Source of the DNA: JACVRW01 sp963764665
GTDB lineage: Bacteria; Actinomycetota; Thermoleophilia; Solirubrobacterales; Thermoleophilaceae
Assembly (NCBI GenBank): GCA_963764665.1
Contig: CAVXTL010000017.1
Span: 1 to 64,000, forward strand
Direction of reading: 5' to 3'
DNA: 64,000 nt
Numbering within the stretch: position 1 is the first letter of the stretch; every line of letters starts with the position of its first letter. The position numbers were made by a program, and so were the translations under genes. Shown piece by piece: positions 17,461-26,018 of the stretch. The notes beneath the pieces were generated by a model. It was not told the DNA's origin, searched no databases, and saw only the letters and a program-made list of their open reading frames with translations.

Positions 17461-18633
17461 GTGAACCGCGCCTTCTCCATCGACGCCCGCGACGGGTCCG
17501 CCCGCGCGGGCGTCCTGCGTACCGGCCACGGTGACGTGAGCACCCCGGCCTTCGTGCCGCTGGCGTCCACGGCCACGGTGAAGACGATGCAGTCCTCGGA
17601 GGTGGCCGAGCTGGGCTACGAGATGGTTCTGGGGAACACCTTCCATCTGTTCATCCAGCCGGGACACGAGCTGATCGCCGAGCTGGGAGGGCTGCACGAG
17701 TTCATGGGGTGGGACGGCGCGATCGTCACGGACTCGGGCGGCTACCAGGTGTTCTCGATGGGCCACGGCTCGGTGGCCGAGGAGATCAAGCGCAGGCGCG
17801 GCGAGCGCAAGTCGATGATCGTCTCGATCGAGGAGGAGGGGGTGCGCTTCCGCTCCTACCTGGCCGGCGAGGAGCGCTTCATGGGCCCCGAGACGTCGAT
17901 GGAGATCCAGGCCGCGCTCGGGTCCGACATCGCCCTGGTCTTCGACGAGTGCACCCCGTTCCACGTGGACCGCGACTACACGGCGAGCTCGATGGAGCGC
18001 ACCCACCGCTGGCTCGACCGCTGCCTGGCCTGGCACGCCGAGCACGGGCCGAGCGACCAGCTGGTGTTCGGCATCGTGCAGGGCGGCGTGTACGAGGACC
18101 TGCGCGCCGAGTCCGCCGCGTACGTGAACGCCGCCGCCGTAGACGGGATCGCGATCGGCGGCTCGCTGGGCCAGTCGAAGGAGCAGATGCGCGAGGTGGT
18201 GGGGTGGTCGCTGCGCGGGCTCGATGACGACCGGCCGCGCCACCTGCTCGGCATAGGCGACGTGGACGACCTGATCCACGCCGTCGGGGCCGGCATCGAC
18301 CTGTTCGACTGCGCCACGCCCACCCGGCTGGCTCGCCACGGCACGGCGCTCGTGCACGATCCCGCGCGGCGCTGGCGGCTCGACCTCACGAAGAGCGCGC
18401 ACCGCACCAGCCGCGAGCCGATCGCCGAGGGCTGCGGCTGCCCCGCCTGCCGCGATCACACCCGCGCCTACCTGAACTACCTGCTGCGGGCCGGCGAGCC
18501 CACCGCAGCGCGGCTGCTGACCCTCCACAACCTCACGTTCATGGAGGAGCTGATGAGGGGAATGCGGGAGGCGATCGCGGCCGGCCGGTACGCCGACCAC
18601 GCCGCCGGCCTCAGCGCGAGTGCTCCCCTATGA
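17461..18633 (+). CDS. tgt: tRNA-guanine transglycosylase
   Basis: Tgt exchanges guanine 34 of GUN-anticodon tRNAs for a queuosine precursor. Both catalytic Asp regions are intact: TDSGGYQVFS (about residues 91-100) and DCATPTRLARHGTA (about residues 281-294). Base recognition is by GIVQGG, and the structural zinc is held by the CGCPAC segment with a downstream His. GTG at 17461 gives 390 residues, close to the family norm. No other queuosine gene lies near. The 3' end overlaps the convergent kinase by 23 bases. Confidence 0.97.
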   Translation: MNRAFSIDARDGSARAGVLRTGHGDVSTPAFVPLASTATVKTMQSSEVAELGYEMVLGNTFHLFIQPGHELIAELGGLHEFMGWDGAIVTDSGGYQVFSMGHGSVAEEIKRRRGERKSMIVSIEEEGVRFRSYLAGEERFMGPETSMEIQAALGSDIALVFDECTPFHVDRDYTASSMERTHRWLDRCLAWHAEHGPSDQLVFGIVQGGVYEDLRAESAAYVNAAAVDGIAIGGSLGQSKEQMREVVGWSLRGLDDDRPRHLLGIGDVDDLIHAVGAGIDLFDCATPTRLARHGTALVHDPARRWRLDLTKSAHRTSREPIAEGCGCPACRDHTRAYLNYLLRAGEPTAARLLTLHNLTFMEELMRGMREAIAAGRYADHAAGLSASAPL

Positions 18634-19810
18634 AGTCCCGCAGCCCGTCGATCTGCTCCTGCACGCCGCTCTCCTCCACGGGCTGCACCTGATCCTGGGT
18701 CGAGGTCAGGAGCACGAGCCCGACCACGGCGATCGCCGCGAGGATCGCCAGCAGAGCCAGGAAGGTGCCGAGCCGGCGCCGGCGCGCCGCCTGCCTGCGC
18801 TCGCGCTCGTCGTCACGCGGGCGCTCCCGGCGGGCCACGGGCGCCGGCGTCCGCGGCGCCTGGGGAGGCAGCGCCGCGGGGCGTGAGCGCAGGGCTCGGG
18901 TGGCGGCCGTGTCCTCCACCCGCATCGCCCGGGTGGCGTCGGTGTCGGCCGCCGCGAGCTGGCGGGTCACGTCGGTGGACCGGCCGAGCCGCCCGGCCTC
19001 GATCGCCTGGGCGAACTGGAGGGCGGAGGCGTAGCGCCCCTCCGCCTCGCGCTCCAGGCACAGGCGCACCGCCTCGTCCAGCTCGGGCGGCACCTCCGGG
19101 CGCAGCTCGGTGATCGGAGTGATCGCGTCCTGTTGCTGCTTGAGCGCCAGCTCGGTCAGCGACGTGTACTCGTGCGGAAGCCTGCCCGTGAGGAACTGGT
19201 AGGTGCATACGCCGAGCGAGTAGATGTCCGACGCCGGGCCGGCCTCCTCGCCGTGCGCCTGCTCGGGCGACAGGTATGCCGCCGTGCCGAGCACGGACCC
19301 CACCTGGGTGATCCGGGTGAGCTCGGCGGCCTTGGCGATCCCGAAGTCGGCGATCTTCGTGGTGTGCACCTCCTCGGCGATCAGGAGGTTGCCCGGCTTG
19401 ACGTCGCGGTGCACCACGCCCGCCCGGTGCGCGTACTCGAGACCGTGACACGCGTCGCGCACGATCGCCACGGTGTCGTCGATCTCGAGCAGCTTGTGCT
19501 CGCGCAGAAGGTCGGCGCACGAGGGGCCGTCCACGTATTCCATGACGATGTAGTGGCGGCGGCTCTCGGGATCCTGGCCCGAGTCGAACACCTGCACCAC
19601 GTTCGGGTGCTGCAGCCGCGCGGCCGCCAGCGCCTCGCGCCGGAAGCGGGCCACGAACGCCTCGTCGTCGGCCAGGTGCTCGGCCAGCAGCTTCACCGCC
19701 ACCGCCCGTTCCAGCACCGTGTCCGTGGCCAGGAAGACAGTCGACATCCCGCCGGCGCCGAGCCTGCGCTCGATCCGGTAGCGGCCTGCCACTTCGCTCG
19801 GAACGGTCAT
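18611..19810 (-). CDS. PknB-type membrane Ser/Thr protein kinase without PASTA domains
   Basis: The kinase domain fills residues about 10-275: glycine loop GAGGMSTVF, Lys in AVKLL, catalytic HRDVKPGN, DFGIAK and the APE-equivalent LSPEQA. An extended linker holds repeated Asp-Thr-Ala-Thr-Arg units (DTDATRAM, DTAATRAL) that look like autophosphorylation sites for FHA-domain partners. A basic stop-transfer block RRRR precedes one membrane helix (about 347-370), leaving only about 30 residues outside, so the sensor part is minimal. It is last of a three-gene overlapping set (phosphoesterase, lipoprotein, kinase), with a 4-base overlap to the lipoprotein gene. Confidence 0.93.
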   Translation of the reverse strand: MTVPSEVAGRYRIERRLGAGGMSTVFLATDTVLERAVAVKLLAEHLADDEAFVARFRREALAAARLQHPNVVQVFDSGQDPESRRHYIVMEYVDGPSCADLLREHKLLEIDDTVAIVRDACHGLEYAHRAGVVHRDVKPGNLLIAEEVHTTKIADFGIAKAAELTRITQVGSVLGTAAYLSPEQAHGEEAGPASDIYSLGVCTYQFLTGRLPHEYTSLTELALKQQQDAITPITELRPEVPPELDEAVRLCLEREAEGRYASALQFAQAIEAGRLGRSTDVTRQLAAADTDATRAMRVEDTAATRALRSRPAALPPQAPRTPAPVARRERPRDDERERRQAARRRRLGTFLALLAILAAIAVVGLVLLTSTQDQVQPVEESGVQEQIDGLRDFIGEHSR

Positions 19811-20307
19811 TCGCCGTCTCCGGGCGCCTCGGCGCCGCCGCCGTCGGAGCCGTCCGGCACCGTGGCCGGCGGTGGCTCCGGCGTGGTCGGGACCGTGGTG
19901 GTCTCCGTCGGGACCGTCACGGTCTCGGTCGGGATGGTCTCCGTCTCGGTCGGAGTGGTCTCCGTCTCGGTGGGGGTGGTCTCGGTCTCAGTCTGGTCCA
20001 GCTCGTTGCACTCGCGGCCGACCAGATCGAAGAGATGGTCAAAGCTTCGGCGCAGGGCGTCGCGCACCTCCGGGTCCACGTCCTCCGGCACGCTGTCCAC
20101 GATCCGCTGGACCTCCAGGTCCACGTCCAGCGCGTCCTGGCAGCCCTCGAGGGTGCCGTCCGAGATCGACTGCTCGATGCGGTCCAGCCGGTTCTCGAGC
20201 GCGACCGCGAAACGCGGCGGGATCGGCTCGCCCTCGTCGTCGGCGCCGCACCCGGCGGCGAGCGCTACGAACGCCAGGCACGCGGCGGCTGTGGCGCGCG
20301 CCCTCAC
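19807..20307 (-). CDS. Lipoprotein with Thr/Glu repeat tail
   Basis: A 166-residue lipoprotein. The signal peptide ends with LAFVALAAGCG, so Cys at about residue 20 is lipidated. A helical middle part (ALENRLDRIEQSISD to DLVGRECNELDQ) is followed by a low-complexity tail of repeated TETETTP and TETVTVP units that probably spans the wall. The GTG at 20307 overlaps the upstream phosphoesterase stop as GTGA, and its own stop overlaps the kinase start as ATGA. The tight coupling suggests it could be an extracytoplasmic partner of the kinase; no domain is recognised. Confidence 0.75.
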   Translation of the reverse strand: MRARATAAACLAFVALAAGCGADDEGEPIPPRFAVALENRLDRIEQSISDGTLEGCQDALDVDLEVQRIVDSVPEDVDPEVRDALRRSFDHLFDLVGRECNELDQTETETTPTETETTPTETETIPTETVTVPTETTTVPTTPEPPPATVPDGSDGGGAEAPGDGE

Positions 20308-21035
20308 TGGCCGGCGTACAGGCGGTCGGCCAGCACCGTCGGGAGCCCGGCGGCCTCGATCGCCCGGGCGGCCTCGTCGATCGGATACTCCACCCGGCGC
20401 CAGGCGGCCGTCCAGGCCTCGGTGTCCACGAGGAGCCAGGCTGCCCGCCGGTCGCCGTCGCGCGGCTGGCCCACACCGCCGGGATTGAGCAGCCACTTGC
20501 CCTCGGAGATGTCGCATTCGGTGCCGTCCGGCGCCGGCGCGCCGTTCACCGGCCGGTCCTCGCGGTGGAAGAAGTAGAGGGCCACGTGGGAGTGCCCGAT
20601 CGCGCCCACCCGCGGTCCCATGGCCTTCATGCACTCGCCGGCCTGCCAGGTGGAGAGCACGTACTCCCAGACGGGATCGCGCGGGCTGGCGTGGTAGATG
20701 CCGATCTCGCGGGTGTCGTCGGCGGGGGCCAGTCCTCTGAGGAACCCGAGCGAGTCCTCGGAGATGTGGTCGCGCGTCCACTGCGCGGCCGCCGCCGCGC
20801 TCGCGGAGAAGTCGGCTATGTCGATGGCTTCGGTCACGACGAGGTCATGGTTTCCCGCCAGGCAGACGTCGCAGCGCTCGCGCGCGAGGGCCACGCATCC
20901 GTCGGGCTCGGCCCCGTAGCCCACCAGATCGCCCAGACACCAGACCTCGTCCGCTCCGACCGAGTCGACGTCGCCGAGCACCGCCTCGAAAGCGGGCAGA
21001 TTGCCGTGCACGTCTGAGAGCAGGGCGATGCGCAA
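20304..21035 (-). CDS. Metallophosphoesterase (YfcE/MJ0936-like)
   Basis: A calcineurin-like phosphoesterase of 243 residues with all metal motifs: SDVHGNLPA (D-x-H), GDLVGYGAEP, GNHD and GHSH. Members act on phosphomonoesters or cyclic nucleotides; the substrate here is unknown. The TTG at 21035 begins the conserved LRIALLSDVHGN start and lies 9 bases downstream of a possible -10 box, so the transcript may be leaderless. First gene of the operon with the lipoprotein and kinase; divergent from an M48 peptidase. Confidence 0.9.
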   Translation of the reverse strand: MRIALLSDVHGNLPAFEAVLGDVDSVGADEVWCLGDLVGYGAEPDGCVALARERCDVCLAGNHDLVVTEAIDIADFSASAAAAAQWTRDHISEDSLGFLRGLAPADDTREIGIYHASPRDPVWEYVLSTWQAGECMKAMGPRVGAIGHSHVALYFFHREDRPVNGAPAPDGTECDISEGKWLLNPGGVGQPRDGDRRAAWLLVDTEAWTAAWRRVEYPIDEAARAIEAAGLPTVLADRLYAGQ

Positions 21036-21063
21036 TGTGGTGCCTTCTACAGTGTCCGGGGCA

Positions 21064-22299
21064 ATGGAGGCTAGGCGTTCGCGGCTGCCGGCGGCGATCC
21101 TTTTCGCAGTGGTCGCCGCAGGGCTGGCCACGTTCGTGCTTCGGCCACGTGACCTGGTCGAGCCCGCCTCGGTCAGCGTGGAAGAGTACTTCAGCCCGGC
21201 CGACGTGCAGCGCGCGGAGGACTTCCGGGGGCCCCAGCGCCTCATCGGCCTGGGCGGGCTGGCGCTGACGGGGGGCACGCTGGCGCTGATCGCCCTGAGG
21301 CCGCCGCGCCGCCTGATCGACCCGCTCGCGAAGCGGCCGCTACTGGGCGGCGCCGCGGTGGGGGCGGGCCTGTCGCTGACGCTGGTAGCGGTGGGGCTCC
21401 CGCTCTCGGCCGTCTCGCACGAGCGCGCCCACGACGTTGGGCTCTCCACCCAGGACTGGGGAGAGTGGCTCGGCGACGTGGCCAGGTCGGCCGGGCTGGA
21501 GGCGGTCTTCGCGGCCGCGGGGGGCGCGCTCGCCCTCGCCCTCGTGCGGCGCTTCCGCCGTCGCTGGTGGGTTCCGGGCTCCGCCGCGGTGGTGGCCATC
21601 GGCGTGGTCACGGTGTGGCTCTTCCCGGTCGTGATCGACCCGCTGTTCAACAAGTTCGAGCCGCTTCCGCGGGGACAGCTGCGATCGCAGGTCCTCGAGC
21701 TGGCGCGCAAGGCCGACGTGGACGTGGGCCAGGTCTACCGCGTGGACGCCAGCCGCCGGACCACGGGCGTGAACGCCTATGTGAACGGGCTGGGGCACTC
21801 GAAGCGGGTGGTGCTCTACGACAACCTGATCGAGGGGCTCCCGCGCGACCAGGTGCTCCAGGTGGTGGCCCACGAGCTCGGCCATCAGCACCACCGCGAC
21901 CTGCTGCGCGGCTTGGTGTGGCTGGCCCTCGTGGCGCCCGCGGGCACGCTGATGGCGCAGCGGCTGGCCGAGCGCATCGGCCGGCGGGAGGGCCTCGACG
22001 ATCCGAGCCGGCGCCCCGGACCGGCCGCGCTGCCCGCGATCGCGCTCTCGGTGGCGATCGTGGCCTTCGCGGTCGGAATCGCGGGGAACCAGCTCTCGCG
22101 GCCGGTGGAGGCGAGCGCGGACGAGTTCTCGCTCGATCTGACGCGCGACCCGGCGGCCCACATAGCGCTCGAGCGCGAGATTGCCGTGCGCAATGTGTCC
22201 GATCCCGATCCCCCGCGGTTGCTGCACACTCTCTTCGGCACCCACCCCACGACGCTGGACCGGATCGGGATCGGCGAGGCCTGGGCGCTCGAGCACTAA
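21064..22299 (+). CDS. STE24-like M48 family membrane metalloprotease
   Basis: A 411-residue multi-pass membrane protease. The zinc motif is VVAHELGHQHHRD (HExxH) at about residues 276-288, and ASADEFSLDLT near the C-terminus supplies the third ligand Glu. Four or more hydrophobic helices precede the catalytic domain and one follows it, the layout of CAAX-protease-type M48A enzymes; in bacteria these usually act in membrane protein quality control. The ATG at 21064 lies 10 bases after TACAGT, a possible -10 box. An M28 peptidase follows after 12 bases. Confidence 0.92.
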   Translation: MEARRSRLPAAILFAVVAAGLATFVLRPRDLVEPASVSVEEYFSPADVQRAEDFRGPQRLIGLGGLALTGGTLALIALRPPRRLIDPLAKRPLLGGAAVGAGLSLTLVAVGLPLSAVSHERAHDVGLSTQDWGEWLGDVARSAGLEAVFAAAGGALALALVRRFRRRWWVPGSAAVVAIGVVTVWLFPVVIDPLFNKFEPLPRGQLRSQVLELARKADVDVGQVYRVDASRRTTGVNAYVNGLGHSKRVVLYDNLIEGLPRDQVLQVVAHELGHQHHRDLLRGLVWLALVAPAGTLMAQRLAERIGRREGLDDPSRRPGPAALPAIALSVAIVAFAVGIAGNQLSRPVEASADEFSLDLTRDPAAHIALEREIAVRNVSDPDPPRLLHTLFGTHPTTLDRIGIGEAWALEH

Positions 22300-22311
22300 T
22301 CTGACCCGCCG

Positions 22312-23466
22312 ATGCGAAGAGCCCTTCTAGAGCGAGTGGTGCGCCAGCTGGCCGGCATCGACCGCCCGTCGGCCTCCGAGGGCGAGCGCCGGGCGGCGGA
22401 GTGGCTCGCCGAGGAGCTGGGCTCCGCCGGCTGCGAGGCTCGGATCGAGGAGGAGTCGGCCCACGGCGGCTACTGGTGGCCGCTCGGCATCCTGAACGCC
22501 GTTCCGGCGCTCGTGGCGCTCCTCAGGTGGCGGGTGCTGTCGGTCCTGCTGGGTGGCGCGGCCGCGGCGGCCGTCTATGACGACGTGAGCGGCGGCCGGC
22601 TCTGGTTCAGGCGCAACACGCTTCCCCATCGCAGTACCTGGAACGTGGTCGCGGAGACCGGCGACAGGCAGGCTGAGCGCACCATCGTGTTCATCGCGCA
22701 TCACGACGCCGCGCACAGCGGGCTCGTGTTCCACCCCCAGCTTCCCCGGATCGGCATGCGGCTGGCGCCGCAGCAGCACGAGCGCGCAAGCCAGAGCGTG
22801 CCGGTCATGTTCGGGGTCTTCCTCGGGCCGGTGCTGATCGCGCTCGGGGCGCTGCTGCGCCGCGCCGGGCTGCGCCGCGCCGGGCTGTTCTTCGCGCTGG
22901 GCGCCACCGCCAACATGACCGACATCGGCTCGCGGAAAGTGGTCCCGGGCGCCAACGACAACCTGAGCTCCGTGGCTGTGCTCGTGGCGCTGGCCCATGA
23001 CCTCCGCGAGCGGCCGCTCCTGGGCGTGCGCGTGATCCTGCTGTCGACCGGGTCCGAGGAGTCCTTCATGGAGGGCATGCAGGGATTCGCCCGCCGCCAC
23101 TTCCAGGACCTGCCGCGGTCCAGCACGGAGTTCGTGTGCCTCGAGTGCGTGGGCTCGCCCGAGCTCTGTGTGGTGGAGGGGGAGGGAATGCTCCGGATGC
23201 GCGACTACCCGGAGGACGCCCGCGACGCCCTCGCGCGCGCGGGCGAGCTCGCCGGCGTCCCGCTGAGGCGCGGCCTGCGGACCGTGGCGGCATCGGACGC
23301 CCTCATCCCCCTGCGGGCCGGCTACCGGGTGTCGCTGCTGGGCGGGATCGACGAGACCAAGTTCCCGGCCAACTACCACTGGCCCACCGATACTCCCGAC
23401 AACCTCGTGTGGGAGTCGGTGGAGGCCGCGGTGGCCACCTGCGAGTCGTACGTGCGCGCCGCCTGA
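22312..23466 (+). CDS. M28-family zinc peptidase with internal membrane helices
   Basis: The M28 zinc ligands can be followed through the protein: AHHDAAHSG (His), GANDNLSSV (Asp), STGSEESFMEG (Glu pair), ECVGSPE and the final YHWPTDTPDN (His). Unusually, two strongly hydrophobic segments are present, one near residues 60-90 before the first ligand and one near 163-200 between the first and second ligand, so the enzyme is probably membrane-embedded or has hairpins dipping into the membrane. 384 residues. It follows the M48 protease closely and may be cotranscribed. Its 3' end overlaps the convergent gene by 94 bases. Confidence 0.85.
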   Translation: MRRALLERVVRQLAGIDRPSASEGERRAAEWLAEELGSAGCEARIEEESAHGGYWWPLGILNAVPALVALLRWRVLSVLLGGAAAAAVYDDVSGGRLWFRRNTLPHRSTWNVVAETGDRQAERTIVFIAHHDAAHSGLVFHPQLPRIGMRLAPQQHERASQSVPVMFGVFLGPVLIALGALLRRAGLRRAGLFFALGATANMTDIGSRKVVPGANDNLSSVAVLVALAHDLRERPLLGVRVILLSTGSEESFMEGMQGFARRHFQDLPRSSTEFVCLECVGSPELCVVEGEGMLRMRDYPEDARDALARAGELAGVPLRRGLRTVAASDALIPLRAGYRVSLLGGIDETKFPANYHWPTDTPDNLVWESVEAAVATCESYVRAA

Positions 23467-24353
23467 CGGCGACCGTGCAGCACCCTGAGCAGCTCTCGGG
23501 CCAGTCCGGCGCCGTCGTCGAGATCGCGCCACGTGACTCGCAGCACCTGAACGCCCTCCGCGGCGAGCGCTCTGTCGCGGCGGCGGTCGGCGTGAAATGC
23601 CCTGCGGGTGTGGTGCGTGGCGCCGCCGTCCACCTCCACCACGAGCCTCGCGTCCGGCCAGTGGAAGTCGACCTCGTGGCCGCTTAGCGGGACGTTGGCC
23701 TGCGGGCGGGGCACGGAATGGGCCTCGCACAGGCGCAGGAACCTGCGCTCGGCCTCGGTGCGGGTCATCGGCGGACCGCCCTCATAGGCGGCCAGCACGC
23801 GCTCGAGCCGGTGGCGGCCACGCCTGCCGGACACACGCCCGATCGCCCGCTCAACCGCCCTGACGTCGAGCACCCGCTGCACCTCGGACTCGTGCACGGC
23901 GTCCGCCAGCCGCCGCTCCGAGAGGACCTCGGCGAGGTCCACCAGCGTGCGCGCCGGGCTCGTGACGGGTATGGCGTCGACTACGGCGCGGTCTTCGGGC
24001 ACGAGTGGCGAGCGATGAGCGATCACCCCGGCCACCCTCACCTGGCGTGGCACGGTGACGTCGATGCGAGACGCATGGCTGACCATTGCCCACCGCCATG
24101 CTGCGGAGCGGTGGCTGAGAACGGCGTCGGTTCCACACGCAAGGGCGGCGGCGAGGTCGAGAGCGTCATGCGTCAGCGCCCGGTGGCCGACCGCATAGAC
24201 CCCGCGATGGAGGCGGTGCAACCGGCCGGCGGCAACCCTCGCGGACACGGCGGTCCGGCGCATGCCGACCGATCGCAGCTGGGCCAGTGACACGATGCCG
24301 TACTGCTGCCCGGCGATCTCAGCCACCGCCGCGTCCGCGGGGTGAGTGTTCAC
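23373..24353 (-). CDS. AbiEi-like antitoxin domain fused to DUF559 nuclease-like domain
   Basis: The N-terminal 75 residues resemble the AbiEi_4-type winged-helix start (QQYGIVSLAQLRSVGM, VYAVGH). The C-terminal part is a DUF559-type domain of the restriction-endonuclease fold: EVDFHWPDARLVVEVDGGATH followed by RRRDRALAAEGVQVLRVTW; the Asp, Glu-x-Asp and basic positions are those used by Vsr-like nucleases. No AbiEii toxin neighbour is seen, so this is the solitary form common in actinobacteria, of unknown function. GTG at 24353 has GGGAGG only 2 bases upstream; 24386 is an alternative start. Confidence 0.75.
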   Translation of the reverse strand: MNTHPADAAVAEIAGQQYGIVSLAQLRSVGMRRTAVSARVAAGRLHRLHRGVYAVGHRALTHDALDLAAALACGTDAVLSHRSAAWRWAMVSHASRIDVTVPRQVRVAGVIAHRSPLVPEDRAVVDAIPVTSPARTLVDLAEVLSERRLADAVHESEVQRVLDVRAVERAIGRVSGRRGRHRLERVLAAYEGGPPMTRTEAERRFLRLCEAHSVPRPQANVPLSGHEVDFHWPDARLVVEVDGGATHHTRRAFHADRRRDRALAAEGVQVLRVTWRDLDDGAGLARELLRVLHGRRQAARTYDSQVATAASTDSHTRLSGVSVGQW

Positions 24354-24417
24354 TTCCTCCCGATATGGGTGCCTAACTGAACACACGCTCCGAGCCTGCC
24401 GGCCCGGGCGTGACGGC

Positions 24418-25269
24418 TCAACCCAGCTGTGTGACTAAACGCGTGACGGTCGAGCGCGAGGCCAGCCGGCGGGCGGCCTCCGGGTCGTGCGTCGGCAGGT
24501 AGACGAGCTCGTTGTCGGCCGCCAGCATGCGGATCCGCTCCAGGCTCGTGGCCGCTGACTTCGGGTCCGGCGATACGCCGTCCACGGCGCCGCGCAGCAT
24601 CAGGTCCTGCGTGTAGGACGTGTCGCCGGCGAAGAAGATCAGCCGTCCCTCCGCGTCGGTGTACACCACCGACAGGTGGCCCGGCGAGTGGCCGGGGGTG
24701 GGGACGAGCCGGACGTCGCCCGCGCTCGTGAGCGGCACGCTCGCGGGGAACGGACCGAAGGGCTCGGCCTCGAAGTCCACGAGCCGCGGCGAGAGCCACT
24801 TGGGCAGGCGGTTCGGCAGGTAGCCGTTCACCCGTCCCTTCACGCCCTGGGCGGCCTCGTACTCCTTGCGGGCCACCACGATCTCCGCGTTCGGGAAATG
24901 TCTGAGCCCGCCGGCGTGGTCGGTGTGCATGTGGGTGAGCACCACCCACCGGACCTGGTCGGGGGCGATGCCGATGCCCTCCAGCCGCGGGCCGATCTCC
25001 TGGTCCGGGCGGATCGCGAAGCGCACCGCGACGCGGAAGTAGGGCTGCCAGCGCGGGAAGTAGCCGGGCTCGCTGGCGAGGGCCGTCTCACCCGTGTCGA
25101 TCAGGATCACGCCCTCGGGGTGCTCGATCGCCCACACGTGAATCGGGAGCGGCTCGGTCCACTGCTTGGCGCGCAGGACGTTGATGATTCGGGCCGGACC
25201 GCGGCCGCGACCCTCGCGCTGCACCTCCTTCACGGCGACGGTGCCCGTCTGCAGCGCCGAGATCCGCAC
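24418..25269 (-). CDS. Metallo-beta-lactamase-fold hydrolase, AHL-lactonase-like
   Basis: A 283-residue metallo-hydrolase. The zinc motif THMHTDHAGG (HxHxDH) is at about residues 112-121, with further ligands in PTPGHSPGHLSV, AGDTSY and the final LPTHDPEA. The overall spacing fits the AttM/AiiA-like N-acyl-homoserine lactone lactonase branch, but this family also holds lactonases and esterases with other substrates, so quorum quenching is only a possibility. The ATG at 25269 gives the usual start. It is followed upstream by the small DUF3467 gene on the same strand. Confidence 0.8.
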   Translation of the reverse strand: MRISALQTGTVAVKEVQREGRGRGPARIINVLRAKQWTEPLPIHVWAIEHPEGVILIDTGETALASEPGYFPRWQPYFRVAVRFAIRPDQEIGPRLEGIGIAPDQVRWVVLTHMHTDHAGGLRHFPNAEIVVARKEYEAAQGVKGRVNGYLPNRLPKWLSPRLVDFEAEPFGPFPASVPLTSAGDVRLVPTPGHSPGHLSVVYTDAEGRLIFFAGDTSYTQDLMLRGAVDGVSPDPKSAATSLERIRMLAADNELVYLPTHDPEAARRLASRSTVTRLVTQLG

Positions 25270-25286
25270 AGCGGGAACCTAGTCCG

Positions 25287-25592
25287 TTAGGACTCGGACT
25301 TCTCTTCCCCGTTGTCGAGCTCGGGCAGGTCACGGATTCCCTCGCGCGTCTGCCACTTGGAGAAGTTGTCCTCCATCGCGTCGATCAGCTCACGCATGAA
25401 GCGCGGCGCGAGGCTGATGCGGGAGACCACGACGCCCGGGACCTCGCCCTCGTCGACCTCGTGGTCGACGCGCGCGAAGGTGATCGTGAACTCGTAGTCG
25501 GAGTGCGACACATTGGCGAAGTTCGCGTAATGCCCCGCCATCGTGTCGGGGTCCGTATGGATGTTGAAGTGTCGCTCTGAGTCCTCTTGCAC
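25287..25592 (-). CDS. DUF3467 family protein
   Basis: A protein of 101 residues matching the DUF3467 pattern: YANFANVSHSDYEFTITFARV in the first half, then VVSRISLAPRFMRELIDAMEDNF. These small, widespread proteins have no assigned function. GTG at 25592 gives the usual length; the next start upstream would run into the divergent rlmH leader. It is convergent with nothing and lies 17 bases ahead of the lactonase-like gene, probably as one transcript. Confidence 0.85.
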   Translation of the reverse strand: MQEDSERHFNIHTDPDTMAGHYANFANVSHSDYEFTITFARVDHEVDEGEVPGVVVSRISLAPRFMRELIDAMEDNFSKWQTREGIRDLPELDNGEEKSES

Positions 25593-25612
25593 GCGCGTAG
25601 TATCGCAGCGCA

Positions 25613-26017
25613 ATGCGGATCTCCGTAATCGCGGTCGGTCGCTTGCGGCCGCCGTACCAAGACGACGTCGAGCATTACAAGAAGCTGATCGGGGGCCACG
25701 CGCGAGTGGAGCTGATCGAGGTGCGCGAGGACGAGAAGGTCGCCCCGCGCATCCCCGAGCGCGCTCACAAGGTGCTGCTGACGAGCGACGGGACCGAGAT
25801 GGACTCGGTCGAGTTCAGCCGGTGGCTCGAGGAGCGCCGCCGCGACGGGCGCGACGTCTGCTTCGTGATCGGCGGCCCGCGCGGCCTGGAGCTCGAGGCC
25901 GACTCGCGGCTGTCGCTCGGGCGCATGACCCTCCCGCACCAGCTCGCCAGGGTGGTCCTGCTCGAGCAGCTCTACCGTGCTCACAAGATCCTTGCCAGGG
26001 AGCCCTATCACTACTGA
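25613..26017 (+). CDS. rlmH: 23S rRNA (pseudouridine1915-N3)-methyltransferase RlmH
   Basis: RlmH methylates pseudouridine 1915 of helix 69 in the assembled ribosome. The SPOUT knot is recognisable: FVIGGPRGLELEA binds SAM and LPHQLARVVLLEQLYRAHKI leads to the C-terminal PYHY that closes the active site. At 134 residues it is about 20 shorter than the usual form, lacking part of the loop after the first strand. The ATG at 25613 is 9 bases after TAGTAT, so the mRNA is probably leaderless. argS begins 1 base after its stop. Confidence 0.95.
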   Translation: MRISVIAVGRLRPPYQDDVEHYKKLIGGHARVELIEVREDEKVAPRIPERAHKVLLTSDGTEMDSVEFSRWLEERRRDGRDVCFVIGGPRGLELEADSRLSLGRMTLPHQLARVVLLEQLYRAHKILAREPYHY

Positions 26018-26018
26018 C

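Noticed and set aside
21045..21051. Another TGTAGAA box (minus strand) like the ECF -10 box at 38816
   Set aside because: No GGAACC is found 16 bases upstream, so it is more likely an ordinary -10 region or chance.
24418..25269. Dedicated quorum-quenching system together with the penicillin acylase at 39577
   Set aside because: Both families include such enzymes but the genes are 14 kb apart, and neither substrate can be inferred from sequence.
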